Positions 47,004 to 56,206 are shown, numbered from the stretch's first letter. The stretch: 64,000 nucleotides of DNA from Natronomonas salinimetallica (GCF_013839515.1 NZ_JACDNQ010000006.1:62001-126000), one strand, 5' to 3'. Numbers and translations are program-made. The notes: generated by a model from the letters alone, not told the origin.

Positions 47004-47753
47004 TCACTCCGTCGTCGCGCTCGTCACGTCGTCGGCCTCGTATCCCTCCTGAAGCCGCCGTTCGGCCTCCTCGCGGTCCTCGGGATACCCCACGTCGATC
47101 CGCCAGCCCTCGAGCCCGATCGCGTCGATGGTGCGACCCGACTGGATCAACAGGTCGATCGCATCGGAGATCTCGTACTCGCCGCGGTCGGAGGGCTGGA
47201 CCAGATGACAGGCGTGAAAAATCGCGGGCGAAAACGTATAAAAACCGGTCATCACCAGGTTCGACGGCGGGTCGTCGGGCTTTTCGACGACGTCCGTTAT
47301 CTCGCCGTACTTGTTGGTGTCACAGACCCCATAGCGGGAAGCCTCCTCCCAGGGCACCTCCTCGACCAGAAAGGCGGCGTCGGCGCGCGCCTCCCGCTGA
47401 CGGTTGACGACGTCGGCGAGGTTCGCCTCGAAGACGTTGTCCCCGAGCATCAACATGAAATCGTCGTCGATATGCTCTTCGACGCACAACAGCGCGTGGG
47501 CGAGCCCACGCTGCTCGCGCTGGTGAGTGTAGGTGATCGGAACGCCCTCGTAGGCGTCACCGTAGTGGTCGATGATCCGCTCTTTTTTGTACCCGACGAC
47601 GACGAGCAGTTCCTCGGCGTCCAGTTCGATGAGTCGGTCGAAGCAGTGACTCAGGATGGGTTGGCCATCGACGTCGACGAGTGCCTTCGGTTTGTCCTCG
47701 GTCAGCGGGCGGAGACGGGTTCCCTCTCCCGCGGCGAGTACGACTGCGCGCAT
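47004..47753 (-). CDS. aglF: Glucose-1-phosphate nucleotidyltransferase (AglF-like)
   Basis: This 249-residue enzyme makes a UDP- or dTDP-sugar. It has the nucleotidyltransferase signature VVLAAGEGTRLRPLTEDKPK (about 4-23), a metal motif LMLGDNVF, VEKPDDPPSN and GWRIDVGYPED. It closely resembles AglF of Haloferax volcanii, a UTP-dependent glucose-1-phosphate uridylyltransferase for S-layer N-glycosylation, from memory. The start at 47753 (MRAVVLAAGEG) fits the family. It lies downstream of the Fe permease on the same strand. Confidence 0.88.
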   Translation of the reverse strand: MRAVVLAAGEGTRLRPLTEDKPKALVDVDGQPILSHCFDRLIELDAEELLVVVGYKKERIIDHYGDAYEGVPITYTHQREQRGLAHALLCVEEHIDDDFMLMLGDNVFEANLADVVNRQREARADAAFLVEEVPWEEASRYGVCDTNKYGEITDVVEKPDDPPSNLVMTGFYTFSPAIFHACHLVQPSDRGEYEISDAIDLLIQSGRTIDAIGLEGWRIDVGYPEDREEAERRLQEGYEADDVTSATTE

Positions 47754-47805
47754 ACCTCCACGGACGGGCCGCCGGGACAAATCTTTTCGGCTCCTCGCGC
47801 TCGAA

Positions 47806-49410
47806 TCACAGCCCGCTGCCCTCGCCCTCCTGAGAGAGCATCACGACCATCGAAAGGCCCGAAATGAGGATCAAAATGAGCGCGGGCACCGCGGCGTACT
47901 GATAGAGCGCGGACTCTTGGGCCCGCCAGATCTGGGTGACGATCGTCTCGAAGCCGGACGGTCGGAGGATGAGCGTCACCGGCAGCTCCTTCATCGTCGT
48001 CAAGAAGACGAGCGCGGCCCCCGCGACGAGCCCAGAGCGGATGTGTGGCAGCGTGATTCGCCGGAACGCGCCGATCGGAGACTCCCCGAGGGTCCGGCCG
48101 GCCTCGACGAGTTTCGAGTCGACCTGTAGGATCGAGGTCCGGGTCGTCCCGACCGCCTGCGGCACGAAGCGAACGACGTACGCGAAGATCAAAAGCGGCA
48201 GCGTCTGATAGAGCCAGGGGACGTAGCCCGAGCCGAAAAAGACCAACGCGAGCCCCAACACGACGCCCGGGACGGCGAAGCCGACGTACGTCGCCCGCTC
48301 GAACAGCGTCGCCAGCCGTGAGTCGCTCGTCCCGGCGAGATACGCTACCGGGAGCGCGACCAGCGTGGCGACGGCGGCGGCGGCGGCGGCGACGGTCACG
48401 GAGTTAACCGCCTGCGTCCACTCGAACGCCATCGACGGCCGTCGGCTCACGTCCGTTCGCCACAGCCACAACAGCAGGATCCAGACCGGGACGGCGAGCG
48501 TCGTCGCGGTGACGCCGGCGGGGAGCAGCGTCGCGGGCCAGCGCCACCGTCCCAGCCGGACCTGGCTTCCGACGCGGTCGGCGTCGTCGCCGCGGACGGT
48601 CTGGTCGGGGCGGATCGCCCATTCGAGGGTCAACACGACGAGAACGAGCAACAGGAGCTGAATCGAGAGCAACGCGGCGTACTCGCGGCCGAAGGTGTTG
48701 TACTCGACGTAGATCTGTCTGGTGAACACCGACAGGCGCATGATCGCCGGTGTGCCGAAGTCCGAGATCGCATATAGCGCAGTCAAGAGCCCGCCGGCGG
48801 CGATCGCGGGCCGGATCTGCGGCAGCGTCACCCGGCGGAAGGCACCCCAGGAGCCGTAGTTGAGCGTCCGGGCGGCGTCGATCAACCGCGTGTCGAAGGA
48901 GACGAGAGCGGCCCGGGTCGTCAGGTAGACGTAGGGGTACGTATAGAGGGTAATGACGAATATCGACCCGGGGAGCCCGTAGATCTCCGGCAGGCGTCCG
49001 ACACCGAGCGGGGCCAAAAGCGAGTGGAACTCCCCTTGGGGGCCGAACGCGGAGACGAACGCGAACGCGCCGACGTAACTCGGTACGACGAGGGGGAGCG
49101 CAACCGCGATCGACCAAAAGCGCCGGAACGGGAGGTCGGTCCGGACGGTCAGATACGCCAGCGGAACCCCGAGGAGGATCGAACAGAGGGTCACGCCGAT
49201 CATCAACAGAAGGCTGTTGAGGAGGACGTCCGCGGTCCCGGCGCTGAAGACGAGTTCACGGGCGCGGACGGGATCCACGGTCACGACTTCGAGCAGCAGC
49301 CACGCCAGTGGGAGAATCAACGCCACCGCGATCGCGCCACAGAGCGCCGTCAGTCCGGGCGACAGTGGGAGGTTCACCGATCGTTCGGCGGGATCGTTCT
49401 CTCGTTCCAT
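47806..49410 (-). CDS. Fe(III)-type ABC transporter permease (two-domain)
   Basis: This 534-residue permease is a fused pair of six-helix domains, as in FbpB/FutB. The EAA-type loops are AARTLNYGSWGAFRRVTLPQIRPA (first half) and EAGRTLGESPIGAFRRITLPHIRSG (second half), and the LYAISDFGTPAIM segment is typical of Fe(III) permeases. Its ATPase is not adjacent. It is divergent from the subunit-3 gene, sharing a 96-bp gap with the operator at 49485-49500. The cognate binding protein is probably that at 9.1 kb. Confidence 0.88.
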   Translation of the reverse strand: MERENDPAERSVNLPLSPGLTALCGAIAVALILPLAWLLLEVVTVDPVRARELVFSAGTADVLLNSLLLMIGVTLCSILLGVPLAYLTVRTDLPFRRFWSIAVALPLVVPSYVGAFAFVSAFGPQGEFHSLLAPLGVGRLPEIYGLPGSIFVITLYTYPYVYLTTRAALVSFDTRLIDAARTLNYGSWGAFRRVTLPQIRPAIAAGGLLTALYAISDFGTPAIMRLSVFTRQIYVEYNTFGREYAALLSIQLLLLVLVVLTLEWAIRPDQTVRGDDADRVGSQVRLGRWRWPATLLPAGVTATTLAVPVWILLLWLWRTDVSRRPSMAFEWTQAVNSVTVAAAAAAVATLVALPVAYLAGTSDSRLATLFERATYVGFAVPGVVLGLALVFFGSGYVPWLYQTLPLLIFAYVVRFVPQAVGTTRTSILQVDSKLVEAGRTLGESPIGAFRRITLPHIRSGLVAGAALVFLTTMKELPVTLILRPSGFETIVTQIWRAQESALYQYAAVPALILILISGLSMVVMLSQEGEGSGL

Positions 49411-49473
49411 GGCGTGTTGGTATCGTCTGGCGGGACGTCCCTCTCGCCCTTATGTCGATCGAATCGGACCAAC

Positions 49474-49500
49474 GGATATAAGACTTTAGGTTTGCCTAAA
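49474..49500 (+). promoter_or_regulatory. Promoter and palindromic operator, TTTAGGT-type, site 4
   Basis: A TATA box (ggatataag, 49474-49482) is followed by TTTAGGTTTGCCTAAA (49485-49500), ending six bases before the ATG of the subunit-3 gene. The divergent permease starts 75 bases to the left and could be controlled by the same site. Confidence 0.8.
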
Positions 49501-49506
49501 ACGTAT

Positions 49507-50055
49507 ATGGAACTGACGAGGCGGGACGCGGCGGCCGCCCTGGCGGCGGTCGGGGCCGGCGGAGCGGTCGCGTTCGGGGTCGACCGGCTTCGGGGGGATG
49601 GTTCGGACGGCCCGGACGCCTCCGGGCAGGATCCGCCGGCCGAGGCGCGGCTCCGGGAGACGTTCGTCGCGGCCGCGGAAGTCCTCTATCCGAGCGAGGT
49701 ATCGGGGATCGGGGGCTTCGTCGAGGGGTTTCTCGAGGGACGGCTCGGACGCCGCGACCACGCCGACGGGATCCGGGCCGCGGTCGGAGCCCTCGACGAC
49801 CGGGCCGTCTCGTGGTACGGCGAACGCTTCGCCGCGCTCGCCGTCGAGGACCGCGACCGGCTCCTCCGGGAGATCGGGGCCGATACCGCCGAGGAGGACC
49901 CCGAGGGAACGACCGCCGAACGGGTCCGATACTACGTGGTCAACGAGCTCCTGCTCGCGTTGTACGCCTCCCCGACCGGCGGCGAACTCGTCGGCCTCGA
50001 AAACCCCCAGGGCCACCCCGGCGGGACCGAGAGCTACCGGCGGGGGCCGAAATGA
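49507..50055 (+). CDS. Gluconate 2-dehydrogenase subunit 3-like protein
   Basis: This 182-residue protein resembles the small subunit of membrane sugar-acid dehydrogenases. Its N-terminus (LTRRDAAAALAAVGAGGAVAFG, about 3-24) is a Tat-type signal or anchor with a twin-arginine. The helical body (about 45-165) and conserved GHPGGTESY end match the family. It overlaps the GMC gene by four bases; such small subunits carry their flavoprotein partner through the Tat pathway. It lies directly behind operator site 4. Confidence 0.85.
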   Translation: MELTRRDAAAALAAVGAGGAVAFGVDRLRGDGSDGPDASGQDPPAEARLRETFVAAAEVLYPSEVSGIGGFVEGFLEGRLGRRDHADGIRAAVGALDDRAVSWYGERFAALAVEDRDRLLREIGADTAEEDPEGTTAERVRYYVVNELLLALYASPTGGELVGLENPQGHPGGTESYRRGPK

Positions 50056-51650
50056 GCGGTTCGGCCCCGAACGGCCGGAGACCGGTATCGGGGGCGGACG
50101 TCTGTGTCGTCGGCGCGGGGCCGGCCGGTGCGCTCGTCGCCGACCGCCTCGCGGCCGAGCACGAGGTCGTCGTCTTGGACGCCGGCCCCCGGTTCGATCC
50201 GGCCGACCGCCTCGAACGCCAAGAGCGGGCGATCCGGCCCGCCTACGACCGCCCGGACGTGTGGGACGGCGACGACGAACGCGACGCCCACTCGGCCTCC
50301 GGCGACCGGTTTTATCCCCTGAACCACGCCCGTGTAAAGGGGATCGGCGGCTCGACGCTACACTGGCAGGGGATGGTGATGCGGCTCCACGAGGACGACT
50401 TCGCCTCGGGGAGCGAACGCGGGGTCGGCCCCGACTGGCCGATCGACTACGGGGAGGTACGGCCCTACTACGCCGCCGCCGAGCGCGAACTCGGGGTCGC
50501 CGGATCGGACGACAACCCCTACGCACCGCCGCGCGAGGAGCCGTACCCGATGCCCGCGTTCGCACCCTCCTACAGCGACGGCCTCTTCGCCGACGCCTGC
50601 GAGGCGCTCGAAATCGACATGCACTCGGTACCGAACGCCCGGAACTCCGAGCGCTACGACGGCCGGTCGGCCTGTGTCGGCTACGGGACCTGCCAGCCGG
50701 TCTGTCCCGCGGGGGCGAAATACGACGCCACCGTCCATATCGAGCGGGCCGAATCGAAGGGCGCAACGGTGATCGACCGCGCGCCGGTCCAGCGGCTCGA
50801 ACACGGTGTAGACCGGGTTCGTGCGGCCGTCTACGCGACCCCCGACGGCACCGAGTACAGACAGACGGCCGAGGCCTTCGTCGTCGCCTGCGGTGGCGTC
50901 GAGACGCCGCGGCTGTTGTTGCTCTCGGACTCCGAACACTACCCCGACGGGCTTGCGAACGAAAGCGGCCTCGTCGGCAGGTACTTCATGGATCACCTCT
51001 TCGCCGGCACCGGCGGCGTCCTCGAGGAGCCCACGCGACAGAACCACGTCGGCTTTCTCACGAGCGAGAGCCACCAGTTCTACGACGACGCCGACGGAGA
51101 GATCGGGCCGTTCAAGCTCGAATTTTTCAATTACGGCGGCCCCTCGCCGGTCGAGACGGCGCTGTCGGCCGACACCTGGGGTGAGGACCTGCTGGATCGG
51201 CTCAGACAGGACTACGGGACCCACGTCGGCATGGGTGCGCTCGTCGAGCAACTGCCCCGCGAGGACAGCTACGTCGGCCTCGATCCCGACCGGACCGACG
51301 ACCACGGCAACCCCGTGCCCGACGTCCACTGGACCGTCGGCGACCGGGCTCTGCGAACGATCGAGCGGGCCAACGAGGTCCAGGAGGCGATCCTCTCGGA
51401 ACTCGGCGCGGAGATCACCTGGCAGGTCGGCCCCGACGATACCGGCCCGGCGTATCACCACATGGGAACCACCCGGATGGGTACCGACCCCGAGGAGAGC
51501 GTCGTCGATCCCCGTCTCCGAACCCACGACCTCGGGAACTGCTGGCTCGTCACCAGCGGCGCGTTCCCGACCGGCGGCGCGGTGAACCCGACGCTTACGA
51601 TCGCCGCGCTCGCGCTGCGGGCGGCCAAGGACGTCCGAACGTCGCTTTGA
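50052..51650 (+). CDS. GMC-family FAD oxidoreductase
   Basis: This 532-residue flavoprotein has an N-terminal FAD motif VCVVGAGPAGALVADRL (about 18-34), a GMC substrate-domain region and the C-terminal HHMGTTRMG motif with the catalytic His region. A cysteine cluster (CVGYGTCQPVCPAGAK, about 215-230) is also present. It resembles the large subunit of gluconate or sugar dehydrogenases that feed electrons to a c-type cytochrome. It has no signal peptide of its own and is probably exported with the subunit-3 partner. The substrate is unknown. Confidence 0.9.
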   Translation: MSGSAPNGRRPVSGADVCVVGAGPAGALVADRLAAEHEVVVLDAGPRFDPADRLERQERAIRPAYDRPDVWDGDDERDAHSASGDRFYPLNHARVKGIGGSTLHWQGMVMRLHEDDFASGSERGVGPDWPIDYGEVRPYYAAAERELGVAGSDDNPYAPPREEPYPMPAFAPSYSDGLFADACEALEIDMHSVPNARNSERYDGRSACVGYGTCQPVCPAGAKYDATVHIERAESKGATVIDRAPVQRLEHGVDRVRAAVYATPDGTEYRQTAEAFVVACGGVETPRLLLLSDSEHYPDGLANESGLVGRYFMDHLFAGTGGVLEEPTRQNHVGFLTSESHQFYDDADGEIGPFKLEFFNYGGPSPVETALSADTWGEDLLDRLRQDYGTHVGMGALVEQLPREDSYVGLDPDRTDDHGNPVPDVHWTVGDRALRTIERANEVQEAILSELGAEITWQVGPDDTGPAYHHMGTTRMGTDPEESVVDPRLRTHDLGNCWLVTSGAFPTGGAVNPTLTIAALALRAAKDVRTSL

Positions 51651-51657
51651 GCCGTCT

Positions 51658-51673
51658 TTTAGGTCAACCTAAA
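51658..51673 (+). promoter_or_regulatory. Palindromic operator, TTTAGGT-type, site 5
   Basis: The sequence TTTAGGTCAACCTAAA lies eight bases after the GMC stop and 32 bases before the ATG of the GT2 gene, next to a TATA-like aacttaa (about 51674-51680). It overlaps the expected transcription factor B recognition region. Confidence 0.8.
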
Positions 51674-51705
51674 AACTTAAGCACCCACGGGAGAGAAACG
51701 TGGTA

Positions 51706-52467
51706 ATGAGTTCGATACAGCCGCCGACGAACGGGATCGAGGCCGAAACGGCCGACTCGACTGGGGTCGATTCGGCCAGTGACGCGAGCGAGTACACCTT
51801 CGAGGACGTCAGCGTCGTGATGGGGACCTACAACGAGGCGGCGGCGATCGGAACGGTCCTCGACGACATCGAGGCCATCACCGACGGGAAGGCCGAGGTC
51901 GTCTGTGTCGACGGCTCCTCGGATCGGACCCCCGAGATCGCCCGCGAGCACGGTGCCCGCGTCATCGAACAGGCTCCGCAGGGCTACGGGGTCGCGGTCC
52001 GGGAGGCGATCCTCGCCCCCGACCGGCCCGTCGTCGTCACTACCGACTGCGACGACACCTACCCGATGGAACAGCTGCCGGAGTTCCTCGAAGCCATCAA
52101 CGCCGGCCACGACGTCGTCAGCGGCGATCGGCTCTATCACGGGGCCGAGGCGATGCCGGCGTTCAACCGGCTCGGGAACCACCTCTTCGCGCTGTTGGCG
52201 AGCGCCCTGATGGGCGAGCGCGTCCACGACACCACGACCGGAATGCGCGCCTACCGCCGGGAGGTCGTCGAATCGATCGAGTGGACCGAGAACACCGGGC
52301 TTTCGGCGGAGCTTCTGATCCGGCCGCTGATGCGCGGCTACGACGTCCGTGAGCATCCGATCGCCTACCGCGAGCGCGCCGGCGAGACGAAACTCGATCC
52401 CATCGAGGGCGGCCTCGCGATTGCGAAGTCGATCGTGAAAGTCTCCCTCGAGGAACGCCTTCCGTAG
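51706..52467 (+). CDS. GT2 glycosyltransferase, dolichol-phosphate sugar synthase type
   Basis: This 253-residue GT-A enzyme resembles dolichol-phosphate mannose/glucose synthases. Seen are the N-terminal VVMGTYNEAAAIGTVLDDI (about 37-55), VDGSSDRTPEIA (about 67-78), the DCDDTYP metal motif (about 108-114) and the HDTTTGMRAYRR segment. There is no transmembrane tail, so it is a soluble or peripheral donor-forming enzyme. Haloarchaeal AglJ- or AglD-like enzymes have similar parts. It may supply dolichol-P-sugar to the GT-C enzyme at 10.3 kb, which shares the operator class. The ATG at 51706 was chosen after the in-frame GTG at 51700. Confidence 0.85.
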   Translation: MSSIQPPTNGIEAETADSTGVDSASDASEYTFEDVSVVMGTYNEAAAIGTVLDDIEAITDGKAEVVCVDGSSDRTPEIAREHGARVIEQAPQGYGVAVREAILAPDRPVVVTTDCDDTYPMEQLPEFLEAINAGHDVVSGDRLYHGAEAMPAFNRLGNHLFALLASALMGERVHDTTTGMRAYRREVVESIEWTENTGLSAELLIRPLMRGYDVREHPIAYRERAGETKLDPIEGGLAIAKSIVKVSLEERLP

Positions 52468-52520
52468 CCCCCCTCCCGTTTCATCGCTCGCCACACAAAC
52501 GCATCGCTCGCCGATGGCTC

Positions 52521-52626
52521 ATACTGGTGGACGAAATCAAATGAAACCGACTCACGAGTGATCCGCCGTTTGCTCCGTCGAACGGCGTGTCATGCGTCGT
52601 GTGTACATTCTTTTGTCCGTCAGTAT
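52521..52626. mobile_element. MITE-like element B, 106 bp
   Basis: Nearly identical to element A, with ends ATACTGGTGGAC and ATACTGACGGAC (right end reverse-complemented). It lies between the GT2 gene and tRNA-Ser and abuts a decayed element (C) one base to the right. Confidence 0.82.
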
Positions 52627-52627
52627 C

Positions 52628-52727
52628 ATACTGCCGGACGTCCGTTCGTGAACAGCTGAATCGGTACACGTCCAAACCGCCGGTAGAGTGCGTATCGAGT
52701 GGCCCGCGATTCAACTATAGCAGTCTC
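52628..52727. mobile_element. Decayed MITE-like element C
   Basis: This stretch begins ATACTGCCGGACG and aligns along its length with the intact element at 62116-62224 (shared blocks ttcgtgaa, ctgaatcg and cgattcaa), but the right inverted end is degraded next to the tRNA gene. The right boundary is approximate. Confidence 0.6.
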
Positions 52728-52737
52728 ACCACAGAAA

Positions 52738-52818
52738 CGCCGGGACGGGGATTTGAACCCCGGATCCCTGAGGGAACACGCTTTCCAGGCGTGCGCCTTA
52801 CCACTCGGCCATCCCGGC
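52738..52818 (-). tRNA. tRNA-Ser (anticodon GGA)
   Basis: An 81-base serine tRNA can be folded: acceptor GCCGGGA / TCCCGGC with discriminator G, D arm GCC/GGC, anticodon arm CACGC-CTGGAAA-GCGTG with anticodon GGA, a long variable arm TTCCCTCAGGGATC as required for serine, and T arm CGGGG-TTCAAAT-CCCCG. The CCA tail is not encoded. It lies immediately beside MITE-like elements, a common insertion neighbourhood. Confidence 0.97.
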
Positions 52819-52874
52819 TCACCAGAACGTACCGGAGTCGGCGGTTTAAAGGCTTCGCGTTCGGCGGGAGCGTG

Positions 52875-53102
52875 TCACTCGCCCGCATCGATCGGCCGGC
52901 CCGCGACACCGAGGCACCGCTCGGCGTAGCCGCTGCTCGCGGCCGCCCCGAGAAAGACCGCGAGGGTCACGGCCGCTATCGGGGCGACGCCCAGGAACGT
53001 CCCGCCGAGGAGGAGGTACGCCCCGTGGGCGACGAGAAACGAGAACGCGCCGACGAGGCCCCAAAGCAGCGCCGAGCGACGGCGAGGCGTCACGAACGGC
53101 AT
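52875..53102 (-). CDS. Small two-helix membrane protein
   Basis: This 75-residue protein has two membrane helices (about 11-30 and 36-57) and an acidic end. It lies between tRNA-Ser and ridA. No family recognised. Confidence 0.65.
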   Translation of the reverse strand: MPFVTPRRRSALLWGLVGAFSFLVAHGAYLLLGGTFLGVAPIAAVTLAVFLGAAASSGYAERCLGVAGRPIDAGE

Positions 53103-53127
53103 CGGATCGGGTCAGCGCCCCGCCGGC

Positions 53128-53511
53128 TCACGGCCGCGTCGCGACCGCCTCGATTTCGACGGCCATCCCGAGCGGGAGCGCGCCCGCCTGGAGGGCCGAC
53201 CGGGCCGGCGGCTCCCCATCGAAGTAGTCGGCGTATACCTCGTTCATCGCCTCGAAGTCATCGATGTCGGCGAGGTAGACGGTAGTCTTGAGTACGTGCT
53301 CGAGGTCCGTTCCGGCCGCCGCCAGGACGGCGGCGAGGTTGTCGAGCGCCCGTTCGGTCTGGACCGCGATCGACTCCTCCGACAGGGAGTCGCCGTCGGG
53401 GGTCAACGCGATCTGTCCGGCGGTAAAGACGAGGTCACCGTCGGTCGTCGCCTGGCTGTACGCCCCGGCGGCGGGCGGGGCGTCGTTGGTCTCGATCGTC
53501 TCCGTTCCCAT
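53128..53511 (-). CDS. ridA: RidA family reactive-imine deaminase
   Basis: This 127-residue protein is of RidA/YjgF type, which hydrolyses reactive enamines or imines. It has the APPAAGAYSQA start, the GQIAL segment, ALDNLAAVLAAAG and the C-terminal RSALQAGALPLGMAVEIEAVA. The arginine of RSALQ is the usual carboxylate ligand. The start at 53511 fits the family and lies 22-30 bases after a TATATAAAT box (53533-53542). Confidence 0.95.
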   Translation of the reverse strand: MGTETIETNDAPPAAGAYSQATTDGDLVFTAGQIALTPDGDSLSEESIAVQTERALDNLAAVLAAAGTDLEHVLKTTVYLADIDDFEAMNEVYADYFDGEPPARSALQAGALPLGMAVEIEAVATRP

Positions 53512-53544
53512 GTCGGGACCTGTGTCGCGCGAGTATATAAATCG

Positions 53545-53586
53545 CCGCCCACCCGGCGTCAGTTGAACCCCCGCCCACCCGGCGTC
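53545..53586 (+). repeat. Direct repeat, 16 bp, 26-bp period
   Basis: The block ccgcccacccggcgtc occurs at 53545-53560 and 53571-53586, next to the ridA TATA box, possibly a 1.6-copy tandem repeat. Confidence 0.8.
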
Positions 53587-53821
53587 GATCAGGCACGTGC
53601 CGGCACCCAAAACCCCCGTTTCGGGTGGAAACGTCGGACACAGCCGTTCGTTCCGTATCCGGCATAGTTCGGCTGAAACAGCTGCTAACGCCCGTTTTAG
53701 GGGAAGTAGTCGTGTGGGAAAGATCCACACGAGTCCGCTCGACCGGAAGCGAAGGGGTTACATATCGTTTGGGGCCGCCTCCCGGCAGGCTCCACCGATG
53801 CCGCCACCGTCGCCGACGGCG
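53587..53821. other. Gap between ridA and helicase genes
   Basis: No gene recognised. The short open frames here are Arg-rich. It probably holds the 3' region of the helicase gene and the upstream region of ridA. Confidence 0.5.
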
Positions 53822-56206
53822 TCACTCGACGTCGACGACGCGGCTGTCGCTCACGGGCCGAAGCGGCAACTCGGAGAAGCTGACCGTTACCTCGTAGGTG
53901 AGTTCCTCGGCGTCGCCGCCGAAGACGCCGACGGGGACCGTCGTCTCGCCGAGATACCGGGTCGTCTCCGACATCTCGATTCCGTTCACCGTCACGCGGA
54001 TCCCGACCGGGGTCCCGTCCCCCTCGTTTCTGACGGTCACCTCGGCCATCGCGTTCTCGCCGGAGGCGATGGACTCGGGGATCCCCTCCCACTCGACTGT
54101 GACGTCGGGGAGGTCCATCGCTTGCTCGACGACCCGCTCTGCGACCCCCGCCGAGAGCCCGGCGTCGACGAGCCCCTCGACGCCGACGCGTCTGACGTCG
54201 GTCGGATCGACGAGCCCCGCCGCCGCGAGTTTGCTCGCCCGGCCCGAGCCGACGCCGCCGATCGCGACGAGGCCGACCGCCTCGGCGCTGATACCGTGTT
54301 CGACGCGGGCCTCGATCCGACGTACGAGGTTCGCATCCTGGGGGGATCCGAAGCGTTCACAGAAGGCCCGAAGCGCCGCTAGAAACCGCAGGCCGTTCTG
54401 TCTGATGACCCACGCGTCGCTCTGGAGTTCGGCGGGCGTCGTCCCCGACATCCCGGCCCGGAGAATGGCGAGCACCTTCCGGTTACCGGGCTCTAGCTCG
54501 TCGCCCTCGGCTCCGAGGACCGCGCCGAACGTCTCGCGTTCGTCCCGCCGCGCCGAGACGCTATCGAACGCCGCGGCGTCGGCGACGGTCCGGAGGATCG
54601 CCGACTCGTCGATGGCGGGGGCGTCGTCGGCGGCGGCGCGCTCACACAGCGCGTGAAACGACGCCGCCGTGTCGAGGCGGAGATAGAACTGCGAGGTGAG
54701 ACGGCCGAGTTGGGTCGGCTCGATATCGAACCCCGACTGGTCGACGAACCCGCCGTCGACGAGCCGTTCGAGGGTGGCCGAGACCCGCTCCCTGAGCGAC
54801 TCCGCGTCGTCGTACTGCTCGGGGGCGCTCGCCGCGCGTGCATAATAGAACGTCGTCTCGAGCCATCCCATCACGTCCTCGATGTCGTCGACCACGCCGA
54901 GGGCGATCTCGGCGTTCAGATGCGAGTCGAGTTCCCCGGCCAGCCGCGATTCGATCGGCTTGCCGTCCGCGAGCAGTTGGCGGTAGCGATCGGCGTCCGC
55001 CCCGTCGCAGACGACGTGGGCGTATCCGGCGTCGTCGTAGCCCGGCCGCCCCGCCCGGCCGAGCATCTGGAGGATATCGAGGGGGCTCATATCGACCTCG
55101 CCCTCCAACGGATCGTGAAGTTTGGTATCCCGAATGACGACACATCGCGCCGGGAGGTTGACGCCCCACGCCAGCGTCGACGTCGAAAACAGCAGCTGTA
55201 TCTCGCCGGATTTAAACCAGTCCTCGACACGGTCTTTGTCCTCCTTGGAGAGCCCGGCGTGGTGAAAGCCGACGCCGTCGACGACTGACTGGCGGAGCGT
55301 GTCGTTTTTCAGTTCCTGGGCGTCGGTGTGAAAGTCGTACTCCCCCCGTGATCCGATCTCGACGTCGCGTTCGGCGATCACGTCCCTGGCCTTCTCGGCG
55401 GCCCGTACCGTGTCCTGTCGCGAGGCGACGAACACGAGCGCCTGCCCGCCGTCCTCGACGTGCGGCTGGGCGAGATCCAGGGCCCGATAGAGCCGGCGGT
55501 ACTTGTCGGCGAAGGCGTTGTCACCGTGGGTATAGGTTTCGACCGTCGCCGACAGCGGGACGGGTCGGTACTCCTCGCCGAACCGGAAGGTGCACGCCTC
55601 GGGGGCGTCGAGCCACCCGGCCACGTCGCCGACGTTCCGCATCGTCGCCGAGAGCGCGACGATACGGGGGCCACAGAGCCGCCTGAGCCGCGAGATCGTC
55701 ACTTCCAGAACCGCCCCCCGGCGATCGGAGTCGAGCAAGTGGACCTCGTCGATGACACAGCAGTCGACGTCGGTGACGAAGGCGTACCGCGGCGAATCGT
55801 GCTTTCGCGTCGCCGAGTCGGCTTTCTCGGGCGTCATCACGAGGATATCGGCCCCCTCGGCACGCCGGGGATTGAGATCCCGCTCGCCGGTGACGACGTA
55901 GACGGAGTATCCCAACGCCTCGAAGCGGTCCCACTCGGCCTCCTTCTCGTTGGTCAGCGCCCGAAGCGGTGCCAAAAACAGCGCGGTACCGCCGGCATCG
56001 AGCGTTCGGGAGATGGCCGCTTCCGCGAGCGCCGTCTTTCCGCTCGCGGTCGGCGCACTGATGACGACGTTGTCGTCGCGTTCGACGATCGCGGGCAACG
56101 CCTCCGCTTGCATCCGGTTGAACGACTCGAAGGGGAACGCGTCAGCGAACGCCGGCAGCACGTCCGCGACGGCGACCCCCGCCTCGTATTCCGTGCGACC
56201 TGCCAC
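53822..56206 (-). CDS. Ski2-type DEAD/DEAH-box helicase (Hel308/Brr2-like)
   Basis: This 794-residue superfamily 2 helicase has the Q-like FNRMQAEALP, motif I SAPTASGKT, motif II DEVHLL, motif III SATMRN and motif VI QMLGRAGRPGY, followed by a winged helix, a ratchet-like helical bundle with a helix-hairpin-helix (AVGLVAIGGVGSGRASKL) and a C-terminal beta-sandwich (about 700-794) resembling the Sec63/Brr2 end. It probably unwinds or remodels nucleic acid at stalled forks or RNA. The GTG at 56206 was chosen because a cctatac TATA-like box lies about 28 bases upstream; a longer start (56302) would overlap the next gene. Confidence 0.9.
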   Translation of the reverse strand: MAGRTEYEAGVAVADVLPAFADAFPFESFNRMQAEALPAIVERDDNVVISAPTASGKTALAEAAISRTLDAGGTALFLAPLRALTNEKEAEWDRFEALGYSVYVVTGERDLNPRRAEGADILVMTPEKADSATRKHDSPRYAFVTDVDCCVIDEVHLLDSDRRGAVLEVTISRLRRLCGPRIVALSATMRNVGDVAGWLDAPEACTFRFGEEYRPVPLSATVETYTHGDNAFADKYRRLYRALDLAQPHVEDGGQALVFVASRQDTVRAAEKARDVIAERDVEIGSRGEYDFHTDAQELKNDTLRQSVVDGVGFHHAGLSKEDKDRVEDWFKSGEIQLLFSTSTLAWGVNLPARCVVIRDTKLHDPLEGEVDMSPLDILQMLGRAGRPGYDDAGYAHVVCDGADADRYRQLLADGKPIESRLAGELDSHLNAEIALGVVDDIEDVMGWLETTFYYARAASAPEQYDDAESLRERVSATLERLVDGGFVDQSGFDIEPTQLGRLTSQFYLRLDTAASFHALCERAAADDAPAIDESAILRTVADAAAFDSVSARRDERETFGAVLGAEGDELEPGNRKVLAILRAGMSGTTPAELQSDAWVIRQNGLRFLAALRAFCERFGSPQDANLVRRIEARVEHGISAEAVGLVAIGGVGSGRASKLAAAGLVDPTDVRRVGVEGLVDAGLSAGVAERVVEQAMDLPDVTVEWEGIPESIASGENAMAEVTVRNEGDGTPVGIRVTVNGIEMSETTRYLGETTVPVGVFGGDAEELTYEVTVSFSELPLRPVSDSRVVDVE

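Noticed and set aside
52738-52818. Integration of a provirus or island at tRNA-Ser
   Set aside because: No integrase gene or duplicated tRNA 3' end was found in the window; only small MITE-like elements adjoin it.
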